Assembly (NCBI GenBank): GCA_965601665.1
Contig: OZ271833.1
Location: 2,480,001-2,544,000, forward strand
Reading direction: 5' to 3'
From: JANQNX01 sp965601665
Lineage (GTDB): Bacteria > Pseudomonadota > Gammaproteobacteria > Eutrophobiales > Eutrophobiaceae
Length of the DNA: 64,000 bases
Positions 45,666-56,124 of the stretch are shown in pieces (the first letter of the stretch is position 1; each line of letters opens with the position of its first letter). The notes under the pieces were generated by a model. That model saw only the letters and a program-made list of their open reading frames with translations. It was not told the origin of the DNA and did not search any database. The translations under genes and the position numbers were made by a program.

Positions 45666-45694
45666 GTGACATAATTTTAGCGCGATATTATAAT
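45666..45694 (+). promoter_or_regulatory. Sigma-70 promoter of gltBD
   Basis: GTGACA (45666-45671) and a perfect TATAAT (45689-45694) are separated by 17 bases, giving transcription from about 45701 and a leader of roughly 135 bases. The leader contains a hairpin, CGCCCT (45707-45712) with AGGGCG (45721-45726), which might take part in control. Confidence 0.65.
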
Positions 45695-45835
45695 TTCCGA
45701 CCCTTTCGCCCTAGCTCGAGAGGGCGCTATAACAACATATCAGGAAGATTCAGGAAGTTTTCCCCGGGCCTAGTCGACATTTGGCGTGTCGCTATGCCTG
45801 CGTAGTAGTTACCTAACAAGTAGAGAATTCTAAAA

Positions 45836-48800
45836 ATGACGAAGATGCCAGAGCAACCCGGTTTGTATGAACCTTCTACCGAGCATGATTCATGCGGTGT
45901 TGGTTTTGTTGTAAATATGAAAGGGGTCAAATCCCACGAGACTGTCGATAACGCACTGATCATTTTAAAGAATTTGTTGCATAGAGGGGCCTGCGGTTGC
46001 GAGGAAAACACCGGTGATGGCGTCGGCATCCTGATTCAGAAGCCGGACAAATTTTTCCAGCGTGTATGTAAGGAGATCAATATTGAGTTGCCGGAAACGA
46101 ACAGCTACGGTGCCGGGCTTGTTTTTCTTCCTGTCGATGAAACTGAATCTAAACACTGCCAGGATGCGTTCGAGCGTATTATTCAAGAAGAAGGTCAGCA
46201 TTTCCTGGGTTGGCGCGATGTGCCAACGGATGATTCGTCGCTGGGTCCCTCTGCAAAAAAAGATGAACCCACGTTTAAACAGATTTTCATTGGCAAGAGC
46301 GAAGGCCTGGATGCCGCCGCGTTTGACCGCAAGCTATATGTGATACGTAAGCGCATTGAAAATGAAATCTGGAATTCGGAACTGACTCAACAAAACCTCT
46401 TTTACATTCCTTCCCTTTCTTATCGCACCTTTGTTTATAAGGGTATGTTGACGGGTAACCAGATTGAGCCCATGTTTCCCGAGCTTTCTGACCCCGATGT
46501 AGAATCAGCACTGGCGCTGGTACACCAACGTTTCTCAACCAATACATTTCCTGAATGGCGACTTGCCCATCCTTTTCGCTACGTTGCCCATAATGGTGAA
46601 ATAAACACTGCGCGTGGTAACGCCAACTGGATGCGTGCCCGTGAAGCACTGTGTGAATCAGAATTATTTGGCGACGATCTGCAAAAAATATTTCCTGTTG
46701 TTATCGAAGGCGGCAGCGACTCTGCAACTTTTGATAATGTTATGGAATTTTTACACATGTGCGGGCGACCACTTCCGCATGCGGTGTTGATGATGATTCC
46801 CGAAGCCTGGGCGGGCCATGAGACGATGAGTCCGGAACGTAAGGCATTTTATGAATATCACGCCTGCCTGATGGAGCCCTGGGACGGCCCTGCCTCTATC
46901 GCCTTCACGGATGGTGAAGTTATCGGTGCCGTACTCGACAGAAATGGCCTGCGCCCATCCCGCTACTACGTGACCAAGGATGACATGGTCATCATGGCTT
47001 CGGAAGTTGGTGTCCTGGAAGTGCAGCCGGAAAACGTGCTGCATAAAGGACGTTTACAGCCGGGCAGGATATTCATGGTGGATACCCGGGAAGGCCGCAT
47101 CATTGAAGATGACGAAATCAAGGGCCAGTTCGTCAACGAGCATCCTTACGCTGATTGGCTCAAGGACAACATGATTCCTATTGATAACCTGCCGCAGCCA
47201 AAATCAACGCACGGCACCGATGCAGAAACGTTGCTGCAACGCCAGCAGGCATTTGGTTATACGCATGAAGATTTGCGTATATTAATGGCGCCGATGGCCA
47301 GGGACGGATTGGAACCTACTGGTTCCATGGGCACGGACGCGGCACTGGCAGTGTTATCAAATCGTTCGCGTTTACTGTACGACTACTTCAAACAGCTTTT
47401 TGCACAGGTAACCAATCCACCGCTGGATGGGATACGCGAAGAGCTTGTGACGCAGGTAAGCTCGGTTATTGGTCCTGAGAAAAACCCGCTCAAACCAGGG
47501 CCTGAGCACTGTCGCCAGATTGCATTGAATTCACCGGTCATTACCAACGAGGAACTGGCTCGACTGCGTGACATGGATTTGCCCGGGTTTAAGTCTATCG
47601 TTCTTGATATTACTTACCCGGTTGTCGAAGACGGTCAGGGTCTTGCCAGGGCGATTGATCGTCTTTGCGCTGAAGCTGATCAGGCGATAAAGGACGGATA
47701 CACGTATTTCATTCTTTCAGATAGAAACATAGACGAACACAACGCGCCAATACCTGCCTTACTGGCTGTGTCTGGCGTACATAACTATCTTGTACGTGAG
47801 GGAACACGCTCACAAATCAGTATGGTGCTTGAATCAGGCGAACCACGTGAAGTACATCACTTTGCGGTTCTGCTTGGCTACGGTGTTGGTTGTGTGAATC
47901 CTTACCTGGCCTTTGAATCACTGGGTGATTTAATCGGAAAGGGCCATCTGCCCAAGATGGAACATGACAAGGCCGTGCAAAACTATATTAAGGCGGTAAA
48001 CAAGGGTTTGGTTAAAACCATGTCCAAGATGGGCATTTCAACGGTACAGTCTTACCGCGGCGCCCAGATATTTGAGGCCATCGGACTCGAGAAATCATTT
48101 GTAGACAAGTATTTCACCTGGACCGCATCACGAATTGGCGGCATCGGTATTGATGTGGTTGCCCGCGAGACCAGTGGACGTCATCACAATGCCTTCCCGG
48201 ATCGCCCTGTAAAACGGCCCGATCTTGAATGGGGTGGCGAGTACCAGTGGCGTCGTGATGGTGAATACCACCTGTTCAATCCAAATACTGTTTTCAAACT
48301 GCAACATGCTACACGTGCGGGTCAGTACGAGATTTTCAAGGAATACACGTCACTGGTTGATAACCAGAGTCAACACCTGGCGACCTTGCGCGGTCTCTTC
48401 GATTTAAAAAAGGCACCGACACCAATACCACTGGAAGAAGTTGAACCGATAGAAAGCATCATGAAACGTTTTTCTACCGGTGCCATGTCCTATGGTTCCA
48501 TCAGTAAGCAAGCCCACGAAACCCTTGCTATAGCGATGAACCGTATTGGTGGTAAATCCAATACCGGTGAAGGTGGTGAAGACCCGGATCGTTTTACCCG
48601 CGATGACAACGGCGATCTGCGTCGCAGCGCGATAAAGCAGGTGGCCTCAGGGCGTTTTGGTGTAACCAGCGAATATCTGGTTAATGCCGATGATATACAA
48701 ATTAAAATGGCGCAAGGTGCAAAACCGGGTGAGGGTGGACAGTTACCGGGGCCAAAGGTGTATCCGTGGATTGCCAAGGTGCGTCACTCCACTGCCGGTG

Positions 48801-50392
48801 TTGGCCTGATTTCTCCGCCGCCACACCATGATATTTATTCAATTGAAGACCTGGCGCAGTTAATCCATGACCTTAAAAATGCCAACCCGGAGGCACGTAT
48901 ACACGTCAAGCTGGTAGCCGAGGTCGGCGTTGGTACCGTTGCTGCAGGCGTGGCCAAGGCCCATTCAGACGTGGTTTTAATTTCCGGTTATGACGGTGGT
49001 ACCGGTGCCTCGCCTATCAGTTCATTAAAACATGCTGGCTTACCGTGGGAGCTGGGACTGGCTGAAACACAGCAGATATTGATAGAAAACGGGCTCCGTG
49101 ATCGTATCGTTGTACAAACGGATGGTCAGCTGAAGACCGGTCGCGATGTCGTCATTGCTGCATTACTGGGCGCAGAGGAATTTGGTTTTTCAACCGCGCC
49201 GCTGGTCGTTATGGGCTGCATTATGATGCGCGTTTGTCATTTAAACACCTGCCCTGTTGGCGTGGCCACGCAAAATCCGGAACTAACGAAAAAGTTTGCC
49301 GGACAGCCGGAGTTTGTTGAGAACTTTTTCAAATATATCGCCGAGGAAGTACGTGAATACATGGCCGAGCTTGGTTTCCGCACTGTCGACGAAATGGTTG
49401 GGCAGGTAGATAAACTCGATACGCGCAAGGCGATTGATCACTGGAAGGCAGAGGGGCTGGATTTCAGCAAGATATTGTACAAAGCAACCCCGAGACCGGG
49501 TGATGAAATTTTTTGCGTGAACAAGCAAGACCACGGTCTTGAAGATTCGCTGGATGTCACCACAATCCTGCCATTGTGTAAGGATGCGCTCGAAAACAAG
49601 AAACCGGTTGATATCATCCTGCCTATCGTCAATACCAACCGAACGGTAGGTACGATTCTTGGACACCATATAACCAAGCGATACGGTTCGGAAGGGTTGC
49701 CCGAAGATACTATCAAGATACATTTTAATGGGTCTTCAGGCATGAGCTTTGGCGCGTTCCTGCCTAAAGGTGTCACGCTGACACTGGAAGGTGATGCCAA
49801 TGACTACATTGGTAAGGGGCTATCTGGCGGCAAGATTATTGCCTATCCGCCACGTCATTCCTCATTTGTGCCGGAAGAAAATATTCTGGTCGGTAACGTA
49901 GTCCTTTACGGTGCCACCATGGGAGAAGCTTATTTCAGGGGTATTGCCGGTGAACGTTTCTGTGTTCGAAACAGCGGTGTGAATACCGTTGTCGAAGGTG
50001 TGGGTGACCATGGTTGTGAATACATGACCGGCGGCCGGGTAGTGATTATCGGTGAAACAGGTCGTAACTTTGCTGCTGGTATGTCAGGTGGCATTGCCTA
50101 CGTACTGGATGAACATGATCAGTTTCCAATTCGCTGTAACCAGTCCATGGTTGACCTGGATGCGATTGAAGACGACGAGGATATCTCCACGGTAAAAACC
50201 TTGTTGAGCAACCATGTTCAATATACACAGAGTACCGTGGCTAAACGCATCCTTGATGATTGGGATAATTATGTAAGTAAATTTGTAAAGGTCATGCCGA
50301 AAGACTACAAGCGTGTACTAAATGCTATCAAGAAAGCACGTGAAACCGGCGTACCTGAAGATGAAGCAATTATGGAGGCAGCCCATGGGTAA
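45836..50392 (+). CDS. gltB: Glutamate synthase large subunit
   Basis: A 1518-residue subunit of NADPH-dependent glutamate synthase, which makes two glutamates from glutamine and 2-oxoglutarate. The catalytic Cys20 in HDSCGVGFV becomes the N-terminus after removal of a short propeptide. The glutaminase domain, central domain, FMN-binding barrel (GYDGGTGASPISSLKHAG) and the 3Fe-4S cysteines (CIMMRVCHLNTCPVG) are all present, as is the C-terminal beta-helix. Overlaps gltD by 8 bases. Confidence 0.97.
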   Translation: MTKMPEQPGLYEPSTEHDSCGVGFVVNMKGVKSHETVDNALIILKNLLHRGACGCEENTGDGVGILIQKPDKFFQRVCKEINIELPETNSYGAGLVFLPVDETESKHCQDAFERIIQEEGQHFLGWRDVPTDDSSLGPSAKKDEPTFKQIFIGKSEGLDAAAFDRKLYVIRKRIENEIWNSELTQQNLFYIPSLSYRTFVYKGMLTGNQIEPMFPELSDPDVESALALVHQRFSTNTFPEWRLAHPFRYVAHNGEINTARGNANWMRAREALCESELFGDDLQKIFPVVIEGGSDSATFDNVMEFLHMCGRPLPHAVLMMIPEAWAGHETMSPERKAFYEYHACLMEPWDGPASIAFTDGEVIGAVLDRNGLRPSRYYVTKDDMVIMASEVGVLEVQPENVLHKGRLQPGRIFMVDTREGRIIEDDEIKGQFVNEHPYADWLKDNMIPIDNLPQPKSTHGTDAETLLQRQQAFGYTHEDLRILMAPMARDGLEPTGSMGTDAALAVLSNRSRLLYDYFKQLFAQVTNPPLDGIREELVTQVSSVIGPEKNPLKPGPEHCRQIALNSPVITNEELARLRDMDLPGFKSIVLDITYPVVEDGQGLARAIDRLCAEADQAIKDGYTYFILSDRNIDEHNAPIPALLAVSGVHNYLVREGTRSQISMVLESGEPREVHHFAVLLGYGVGCVNPYLAFESLGDLIGKGHLPKMEHDKAVQNYIKAVNKGLVKTMSKMGISTVQSYRGAQIFEAIGLEKSFVDKYFTWTASRIGGIGIDVVARETSGRHHNAFPDRPVKRPDLEWGGEYQWRRDGEYHLFNPNTVFKLQHATRAGQYEIFKEYTSLVDNQSQHLATLRGLFDLKKAPTPIPLEEVEPIESIMKRFSTGAMSYGSISKQAHETLAIAMNRIGGKSNTGEGGEDPDRFTRDDNGDLRRSAIKQVASGRFGVTSEYLVNADDIQIKMAQGAKPGEGGQLPGPKVYPWIAKVRHSTAGVGLISPPPHHDIYSIEDLAQLIHDLKNANPEARIHVKLVAEVGVGTVAAGVAKAHSDVVLISGYDGGTGASPISSLKHAGLPWELGLAETQQILIENGLRDRIVVQTDGQLKTGRDVVIAALLGAEEFGFSTAPLVVMGCIMMRVCHLNTCPVGVATQNPELTKKFAGQPEFVENFFKYIAEEVREYMAELGFRTVDEMVGQVDKLDTRKAIDHWKAEGLDFSKILYKATPRPGDEIFCVNKQDHGLEDSLDVTTILPLCKDALENKKPVDIILPIVNTNRTVGTILGHHITKRYGSEGLPEDTIKIHFNGSSGMSFGAFLPKGVTLTLEGDANDYIGKGLSGGKIIAYPPRHSSFVPEENILVGNVVLYGATMGEAYFRGIAGERFCVRNSGVNTVVEGVGDHGCEYMTGGRVVIIGETGRNFAAGMSGGIAYVLDEHDQFPIRCNQSMVDLDAIEDDEDISTVKTLLSNHVQYTQSTVAKRILDDWDNYVSKFVKVMPKDYKRVLNAIKKARETGVPEDEAIMEAAHG

Positions 50393-51830
50393 AGCGACCG
50401 GGTTTATGGAACACGGACGGGTCAAGCAACCTTACCGTCCGGTTGAAGAACGAGTAAAAGATTACAAGCAGGTCATGGAACCATGGCCGGTGGCTCCGCT
50501 TAAGGAACAGGCCGCACGCTGCATGGATTGTGGCATTCCGTTTTGTCACCAGGGCTGCCCGCTGGGTAATCTGATCCCTGACTGGAACGACCTTGTTTAT
50601 CGTGACCAGTGGCACGATGCGATCAAGCGTTTGCATGCGACCAATAACTTCCCCGAATTTACTGGCACGTTATGTCCTGCGCCATGCGAGGGTTCCTGCG
50701 TGCTGGGTATTAACGATGATCCCGTAAGCATTAAAGCGGTAGAGATATCGATTATCGATAAGGCCTGGGAAAATGGCTGGGTTAAACCCATGCCGGCCGA
50801 GAAACAAACCGGAAAAACTGTTGCTATTGTTGGTTCCGGCCCTGCCGGACTGGCTGCTGCACAACAGCTGGCCCGCGCCGGTCATGACGTCACCGTGTTT
50901 GAACGTGATGACCGGATTGGAGGCTTACTACGTTACGGAATCCCGGAATTCAAAATGGAAAAACGTGTTCTTGATCGCCGCCTTGAGCAGCTGGAAGCAG
51001 AAGGCGTGAAATTCAGGACCAACGTCAATGTTGGCGAAGACATTCCTGTCGAAGAGTTAAAGAACGATTTCGATGCCTTGTTATTAACCGGCGGCGCCTG
51101 TGAGCGGCGTGATTTACCGGTTGAAGGCCGTGAGTTGAAAGGCATCTACCAGGCGATGGAGTACCTGCCTATGCAAAACCGGGTTTGTGAAGGTGATGAC
51201 AAGGCGACGGATTTCATCAGTGCTGAGGGCAAGCACGTCATTATCATCGGTGGCGGTGATACTGGTGCCGACTGTCTGGGAACAGCAAACCGACAGGGTT
51301 GTGCGTCGGTACACCAACTGGAAATTATGCCAAGGCCACCTGAAACACGCGCGCTTGATAATCCCTGGCCCGAGTGGCCACGAATATTCAGGACCGCATC
51401 AGCACACGAGGAAGGCGTTGAGCGTGTCTATTCAGTCTCAACCAGGAAATTCGTTGATGATGGAAACGGTAATGTCAAAGCATTACAGCTTGTCGATGTC
51501 GAATTGAAAAACGTTGATGGGCGTATGAGTTTTGAAGAAGTACCAGGCAGCGAAAGAGAACTCCCTTGCGACCTGGCTTTGCTGGCAATGGGATTTATCG
51601 GACCTGAAAAACCAGGCATGATCGAGCAACTGGGTTGTGAACTTGATCCACGTGGTAACGTAGTTGCCGATCCGGACAGCTGGATGACCAGTGTCGACGG
51701 TGTGTTTGCTGCCGGTGATATGCGTCGCGGACAAAGCTTGATTGTCTGGGCGATTGCCGAGGGACGCAGTGCGGCTGCCGGTATTGATACCTACCTGATG
51801 GGTGAGACAGATTTGCCTGCGCCGGTATAG
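50385..51830 (+). CDS. gltD: Glutamate synthase small subunit
   Basis: A 481-residue FAD- and NADPH-binding subunit passing electrons to GltB. Iron-sulfur cysteines lie in CMDCGIPFCHQGCPLGN and CPAPCEGSCVLG; FAD site VAIVGSGPAGLAAAQQLA; NADPH site VIIIGGGDTGADCLG. The ATG at 50385 fits the family N-terminus (MGKATGFMEHGR) better than one 21 codons upstream inside gltB. Confidence 0.97.
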   Translation: MGKATGFMEHGRVKQPYRPVEERVKDYKQVMEPWPVAPLKEQAARCMDCGIPFCHQGCPLGNLIPDWNDLVYRDQWHDAIKRLHATNNFPEFTGTLCPAPCEGSCVLGINDDPVSIKAVEISIIDKAWENGWVKPMPAEKQTGKTVAIVGSGPAGLAAAQQLARAGHDVTVFERDDRIGGLLRYGIPEFKMEKRVLDRRLEQLEAEGVKFRTNVNVGEDIPVEELKNDFDALLLTGGACERRDLPVEGRELKGIYQAMEYLPMQNRVCEGDDKATDFISAEGKHVIIIGGGDTGADCLGTANRQGCASVHQLEIMPRPPETRALDNPWPEWPRIFRTASAHEEGVERVYSVSTRKFVDDGNGNVKALQLVDVELKNVDGRMSFEEVPGSERELPCDLALLAMGFIGPEKPGMIEQLGCELDPRGNVVADPDSWMTSVDGVFAAGDMRRGQSLIVWAIAEGRSAAAGIDTYLMGETDLPAPV

Positions 51831-51859
51831 ATTAACAACAATAACTATAAACCATTCCA

Positions 51860-51885
51860 AACTCCCGCTTGCGGGAGTTTTTTTT
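51860..51885 (+). terminator. Intrinsic terminator after gltD
   Basis: AACTCCCG and CGGGAGTT pair around CTTG and are followed by a run of eight T, 30 bases after the gltD stop. It separates gltBD from the lactate genes. Confidence 0.92.
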
Positions 51886-51928
51886 GCCTGTAATCTGGGT
51901 AACAAACAGATAACGTAACAGGATATAA

Positions 51929-53584
51929 ATGACACAAAACATACAAGCCTTACTAGCAATTCTGCCGATTATTGTTGCCGGTATCATGCTTGTCGTCTTT
52001 CGTGTTCCGGCGAGAATCGCGATGCCGCTGGTTTTTGTTATAACTGCCCTGGTTGCCGGTAAAGCCTGGAAGATGTCACTGACAAACATGATCGCCTCTT
52101 CCATTCAGGGTCTGTTTATTACTTTTAACATATTGTTCATCATCTTCGCTGCAATCCTGTTGCTGAATACGCTTAAGCATTCCGGTGCACTACATGTGAT
52201 TCGGCAGGGTTTCTCAAACCTGTCCAGTGACCGTCGCGTACAACTCATCATTATCTGCTGGTTGTTTGGCAGTTTTATTGAAGGAGCCTCCGGCTTTGGA
52301 ACTCCTGCTGCTATAGTAGCCCCGTTATTGGTCGCATTGGGTTTTCCTGCGATGACCGCAGTGATGCTGGGCATGATGGTACAAAGCACAGCTGTGACTT
52401 TTGGCGCTGTCGGTACACCAATACTCATAGGGGTAAGAGGCGGTCTGGAAGACGCAGCGTTACCAGCAATCGGCAATATGGATGTCTACATTCAACAGGT
52501 CACGGTATATGCGGCCCTTTTGCATGCCATCGTTGGGACGCTTATGCCGACGATTATGATCATGATGATGACCCGCTTCTTCGGTGGCAATCGATCATGG
52601 ACAGAAGGTCTCACAATAATGCCGTTCGCATTATTCAGTGGCCTGGCTTTTACTGTGCCATATTTTTTGACCGGCTGTTATCTTGGTCCTGCATTCCCTT
52701 CCTTGCTTGGCGCATTGATAGGCATCTGCCTGATACTTCTGGCAGTGCGTCATGGCTTTCTCTTGCCGCGCGACCATTGGGACTTCCCTGAAAGAACAAA
52801 CTGGCCGGCATACTGGCTGGGTAAGCTCAGCAGTAATGAAGAAACAACAATACATAATATGTCGCTTTTTCGTGCATGGTTGCCTTATGTAATGGTTGTA
52901 CTGTTGCTTGTTGTGACTCGATTGCCGGAAGTTGGCCTCGGCGACTGGTTAAAGATAGTAAAGTTTAGTTGGAACAAAATCCTGGGTACTTCTATCTCGG
53001 CATCAACAACGCCGCTGTATTTGCCAGCGTTTATGTTGTTGCTCGTGTCTTTGTGTACGATAGTTTTTCACAATATACCTGTAAAAAAATATAAACATGC
53101 GCTGCATGAATCAACCATAACTTTACTTGGTGCAGGATTTGTTTTGGTTTTTACCATTCCCATGGTTCGAATATATATCAACTCGGGTATTAACGAGCAG
53201 GATATGGTGAGTATGCCTATTGCATTGGCCCAATGGGTGTCAATGCATGTAGGTGAAGTATGGCCGTTGTTCGCGCCGGTGATTGGCGCACTGGGGGCAT
53301 TCATTGCAGGTAGTAATACGGTTAGTAATCTGATGTTTACCCAGTTCCAGTTTTCGGTGGCGGGCCAGCTTGGCATGACGTCGGCCTTGATTGTCGCTTT
53401 ACAGGCCGTCGGTGCTGCTGCTGGCAACATGATAGCCATCCATAATGTTGTCGCTGCGTCGGCGACAGTAGGACTGTATGGGCAAGAAGGTGCAACATTG
53501 AGACGAACACTGTTGCCGCTATTGTATTACCTGACCGCGCTTGGCGTGATAGGCTTGATAATGGTACACCTGCCAAATATATAA
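51929..53584 (+). CDS. lldP: L-lactate permease family transporter
   Basis: A 551-residue inner-membrane protein with about 13 helices of the LctP family, proton-coupled importers of lactate and glycolate. Family marks are FGSFIEGASGFGTPAAIVAP, TFGAVGTPILIGVRGG and GAFIAGSNTVSNLMF. The FMN lactate dehydrogenase begins 13 bases after the stop, so import and oxidation are encoded together. Lactate versus glycolate preference cannot be set by sequence alone. Confidence 0.9.
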   Translation: MTQNIQALLAILPIIVAGIMLVVFRVPARIAMPLVFVITALVAGKAWKMSLTNMIASSIQGLFITFNILFIIFAAILLLNTLKHSGALHVIRQGFSNLSSDRRVQLIIICWLFGSFIEGASGFGTPAAIVAPLLVALGFPAMTAVMLGMMVQSTAVTFGAVGTPILIGVRGGLEDAALPAIGNMDVYIQQVTVYAALLHAIVGTLMPTIMIMMMTRFFGGNRSWTEGLTIMPFALFSGLAFTVPYFLTGCYLGPAFPSLLGALIGICLILLAVRHGFLLPRDHWDFPERTNWPAYWLGKLSSNEETTIHNMSLFRAWLPYVMVVLLLVVTRLPEVGLGDWLKIVKFSWNKILGTSISASTTPLYLPAFMLLLVSLCTIVFHNIPVKKYKHALHESTITLLGAGFVLVFTIPMVRIYINSGINEQDMVSMPIALAQWVSMHVGEVWPLFAPVIGALGAFIAGSNTVSNLMFTQFQFSVAGQLGMTSALIVALQAVGAAAGNMIAIHNVVAASATVGLYGQEGATLRRTLLPLLYYLTALGVIGLIMVHLPNI

Positions 53585-53597
53585 AATAGTACAACAT

Positions 53598-54746
53598 ATG
53601 AAATACAATCCACGCTTACCTTCGATTCCTGATATGGAAGCAAGGGCCAGGCAACGTATTCCACGTTTTGCCTGGCAATACCTTACCTCCGGTATCGGCC
53701 ATGAACATGGGTTGAATAGAAACCGCCAGGAACTCGACGATGTAAAACTATGGCCACATTATCTCGAAGACGTTAGTCACGTCGATCTGAGTTGTCAGTT
53801 GTTCGGCAAGCGCTATGACCTGGGTATTGGAATAGCACCAGTAGGGCTTTCCAATATGATGTGGCCCGGTGCCGAGGCTTATCTTGCCAGTGCAGCGCAA
53901 CAAGCCAATATTCCCTATACCCTTAGCACAATGGGTACGACACTACTTGAAGATATTGCCCGGCTTGCCCCGGATGTCAGCTGGTTTCAACTGTACGTGC
54001 CGCGACAACGTGACGTAATGCAAGACCTGATTAACCGGGTGCAGCAATCAGGTTTCAAGGCACTGGTGATTACTGTTGATATTCCTGTTGGTGCTAAACG
54101 TGACAAGGAATTGAAAAACGGTTTAATACTGCCCTTCAGATATACGCCATCAATTATCGCCCAGACCATGCTCAAGCCGGGATGGTTAACAGCTACCTTG
54201 CGGCAGGGTATCCCTCGCTTTGTAAACCTGTCCCCCTATGGTGATTTAGACAATGTGAAACACCTGAGTGAGTTCCTGACACGTTTTTTCATGCAGGGCG
54301 TGACAATGGAACGTATCAGGGAGATCCGTCAACTATGGCAGGGTCCACTGATTGTAAAAGGCTTGTTGAGGAAAGAAGACATTGAGCGCTGCCGTGCGGA
54401 AGGAGTCGATGGTGTGGTGATTTCAAATCATGGTGGTCGTCAACTTGACGCAGCACCGTCAAGTATTGCCTCGCTTACTGAATTATATTCAGAACAGGAC
54501 GACAGGTTTACTGTCCTGCTCGATAGCGGTGTGCGATCAGGTCTTGATGTCGTACGGGCAAAAGCACTTGGCGCAACAGCTACACTAAGCGGCCGTTCAT
54601 TTCTGTTTGCTGTTGCTGCAGTTGGTAAAGATGGTGCCAGGCAGGTGATAGAGATTTTCCGTGATGAAATCTGTCGCACTTTGCAACAGCTGGGCTGCAC
54701 AGGGTTTGATTCCATGAACAGTCACTGGTTGAGCAATAGTTCGTGA
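53598..54746 (+). CDS. lldD: FMN-dependent L-lactate dehydrogenase-like enzyme
   Basis: A 382-residue member of the alpha-hydroxy-acid oxidase family. Substrate and FMN residues: APVGLSNMMWPGAE, WFQLYVPRQRD, ITVDIPVGAKRDKELKNG, and the catalytic His in VISNHGGRQLD with LLDSGVRSGLDVVRAKALGA. In the membrane-bound bacterial enzyme electrons pass to quinone. Co-encoded with a lactate permease, so L-lactate is the likely substrate; other 2-hydroxy acids are possible. Confidence 0.9.
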   Translation: MKYNPRLPSIPDMEARARQRIPRFAWQYLTSGIGHEHGLNRNRQELDDVKLWPHYLEDVSHVDLSCQLFGKRYDLGIGIAPVGLSNMMWPGAEAYLASAAQQANIPYTLSTMGTTLLEDIARLAPDVSWFQLYVPRQRDVMQDLINRVQQSGFKALVITVDIPVGAKRDKELKNGLILPFRYTPSIIAQTMLKPGWLTATLRQGIPRFVNLSPYGDLDNVKHLSEFLTRFFMQGVTMERIREIRQLWQGPLIVKGLLRKEDIERCRAEGVDGVVISNHGGRQLDAAPSSIASLTELYSEQDDRFTVLLDSGVRSGLDVVRAKALGATATLSGRSFLFAVAAVGKDGARQVIEIFRDEICRTLQQLGCTGFDSMNSHWLSNSS

Positions 54747-54794
54747 CCAGCGTTTCAGGTTATGATGTGAGTCTGAATAAAAACGATAACAGTT

Positions 54795-55508
54795 ATGCTC
54801 AAGACTACCTTTCATTTCCGTTTGCTGTTGTATTGGACACTTTATACCGGCGTGTTGTTCTTTCTCGCGTGGTTAAGTTACAGCATTGGAATTCTTACAC
54901 CTATCTATGTTAACGATCCTACTAAAGTTACTTATCTTATTACGCTGATTTTTCTCGGTGGAACGTTGCATTGTGGCTTACGTTCATACTATTTAAGCTG
55001 CCAGTTAAACGCCATTATTGATATTCATTTAAATAAAATATCCTGGAACGATAATGATTCATTACCGGCTGAGTTCCTGCGGACAGTGATTAAGAGTTTA
55101 CAGGGACAGACCATCAATGCGCGTGACAAAGGTGTGCCGGAATCTGACAAGCAGCTAATTACAGAAATCTTTGCTGAACAGGCGCATTCACAACACGAAT
55201 TTGGCTGGTTTATGACCGGTCTGCTCGTCAAGCTTGGCTTGCTGGGCACCGTGATTGGCTTTGTCATGATGCTGGAGCCACTGGCAAGCCTTGAGTCTTT
55301 TGCTATTGAGGACATACAGGGTGTGTTGACAAAAATGACTGCGGGTATGAGTCTCGCCCTGAATACGACCTTACTCGGCCTTATTGGCAGTATGTTGCTG
55401 AGCTTTCAATACCTGTTACTTGATCGTGGTGCAGATGAACTGGTCTCCCGTACAGTCAACTTTATGGAAACTGAGTTAATCCCCGGTATGCACATACAAT
55501 CAGCATAA
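54795..55508 (+). CDS. ExbB/TolQ/MotA-like proton channel subunit
   Basis: A 237-residue protein with four predicted membrane helices: about 10-32, 43-65, 141-163 and 184-207. The last two match the channel helices of the ExbB/TolQ/MotA superfamily (KLGLLGTVIGFVMML and GMSLALNTTLLGLIGSMLLS, with the threonines expected near the pore). It opens a four-gene operon; the next gene starts 4 bases after the stop and encodes an ExbD-like subunit. It should form the ring of a proton-driven motor. No TonB, TolA or flagellar gene is nearby, so the driven process is unknown. Confidence 0.8.
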   Translation: MLKTTFHFRLLLYWTLYTGVLFFLAWLSYSIGILTPIYVNDPTKVTYLITLIFLGGTLHCGLRSYYLSCQLNAIIDIHLNKISWNDNDSLPAEFLRTVIKSLQGQTINARDKGVPESDKQLITEIFAEQAHSQHEFGWFMTGLLVKLGLLGTVIGFVMMLEPLASLESFAIEDIQGVLTKMTAGMSLALNTTLLGLIGSMLLSFQYLLLDRGADELVSRTVNFMETELIPGMHIQSA

Positions 55509-55512
55509 ACAT

Positions 55513-56124
55513 ATGGCTGTTATCACGCGAAAAAAACGGGATTTTGAACAGGATCCATTTACCGACCTGCTATTTAATTCACTGCTGGCATTTACCCTGC
55601 TGTTTATTATTACCATTCTTTTTCTTAATCCGCCTGCAAAGACCGGAATAATTGATCCCAAGGCAGAATTCATTATCACGGTCAAATGGCAGGATAATAG
55701 CGCGGTAGATATTGATACCTGGGTAGAGGATCCGAAAGGGCGTGTGGTCTGGTACAGGAATCCGGAAGTAGGTTTGCTACATCTCGACAGGGATGATCGG
55801 GGGCTTGATAACGACAGGTTGGTAGTTGATGGCGCAGAGATAATCAATCCACTCAACCAGGAAGTTGTGACTATTCGTGGAATTGTTCCGGGGCAATATG
55901 TTGTCAACACACATTACTATGAATCAAAGGTGAAGGAACAAGCCAATGTGGAAGTCAGGGTGGTGAAAGTTAATCCACGCTTGCAGGTAGTTTATTACGA
56001 TACGTTAACCATGGAAGACAAGGGTGACGAACAAACAGCCATTCGATTTACGATAGACAAGGAAGGTAACGTCACAGGCAAAAATACGCTTTTTAAATCT
56101 CTGGTTAAGGGCGAAAAATTATGA
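55513..56124 (+). CDS. ExbD/MotB-like subunit with DUF2135-like domain
   Basis: A 203-residue protein with a charged tail, one membrane helix (about 20-40) and a periplasmic domain. The tail-helix junction DPFTDLLFNSLLAF aligns with the PFID segment of ExbD; Asp18 is at the place of the proton-carrying Asp. The periplasmic part is not OmpA-like or ExbD-like. Instead it resembles DUF2135: VDIDTWVEDPKGRVVWYRN and LLHLDRDDRGLDN. That domain could replace the usual peptidoglycan or TonB contact. The next gene overlaps by 4 bases. Assignment as motor subunit is inferred from position and the helix motif. Confidence 0.65.
   Translation: MAVITRKKRDFEQDPFTDLLFNSLLAFTLLFIITILFLNPPAKTGIIDPKAEFIITVKWQDNSAVDIDTWVEDPKGRVVWYRNPEVGLLHLDRDDRGLDNDRLVVDGAEIINPLNQEVVTIRGIVPGQYVVNTHYYESKVKEQANVEVRVVKVNPRLQVVYYDTLTMEDKGDEQTAIRFTIDKEGNVTGKNTLFKSLVKGEKL

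Noticed and set aside
54795..56124. Zorya-type anti-phage system
   Set aside because: The ZorA/ZorB-like pairing lacks the long ZorA tail, the OmpA domain of ZorB and any ZorC, ZorD or ZorE gene.
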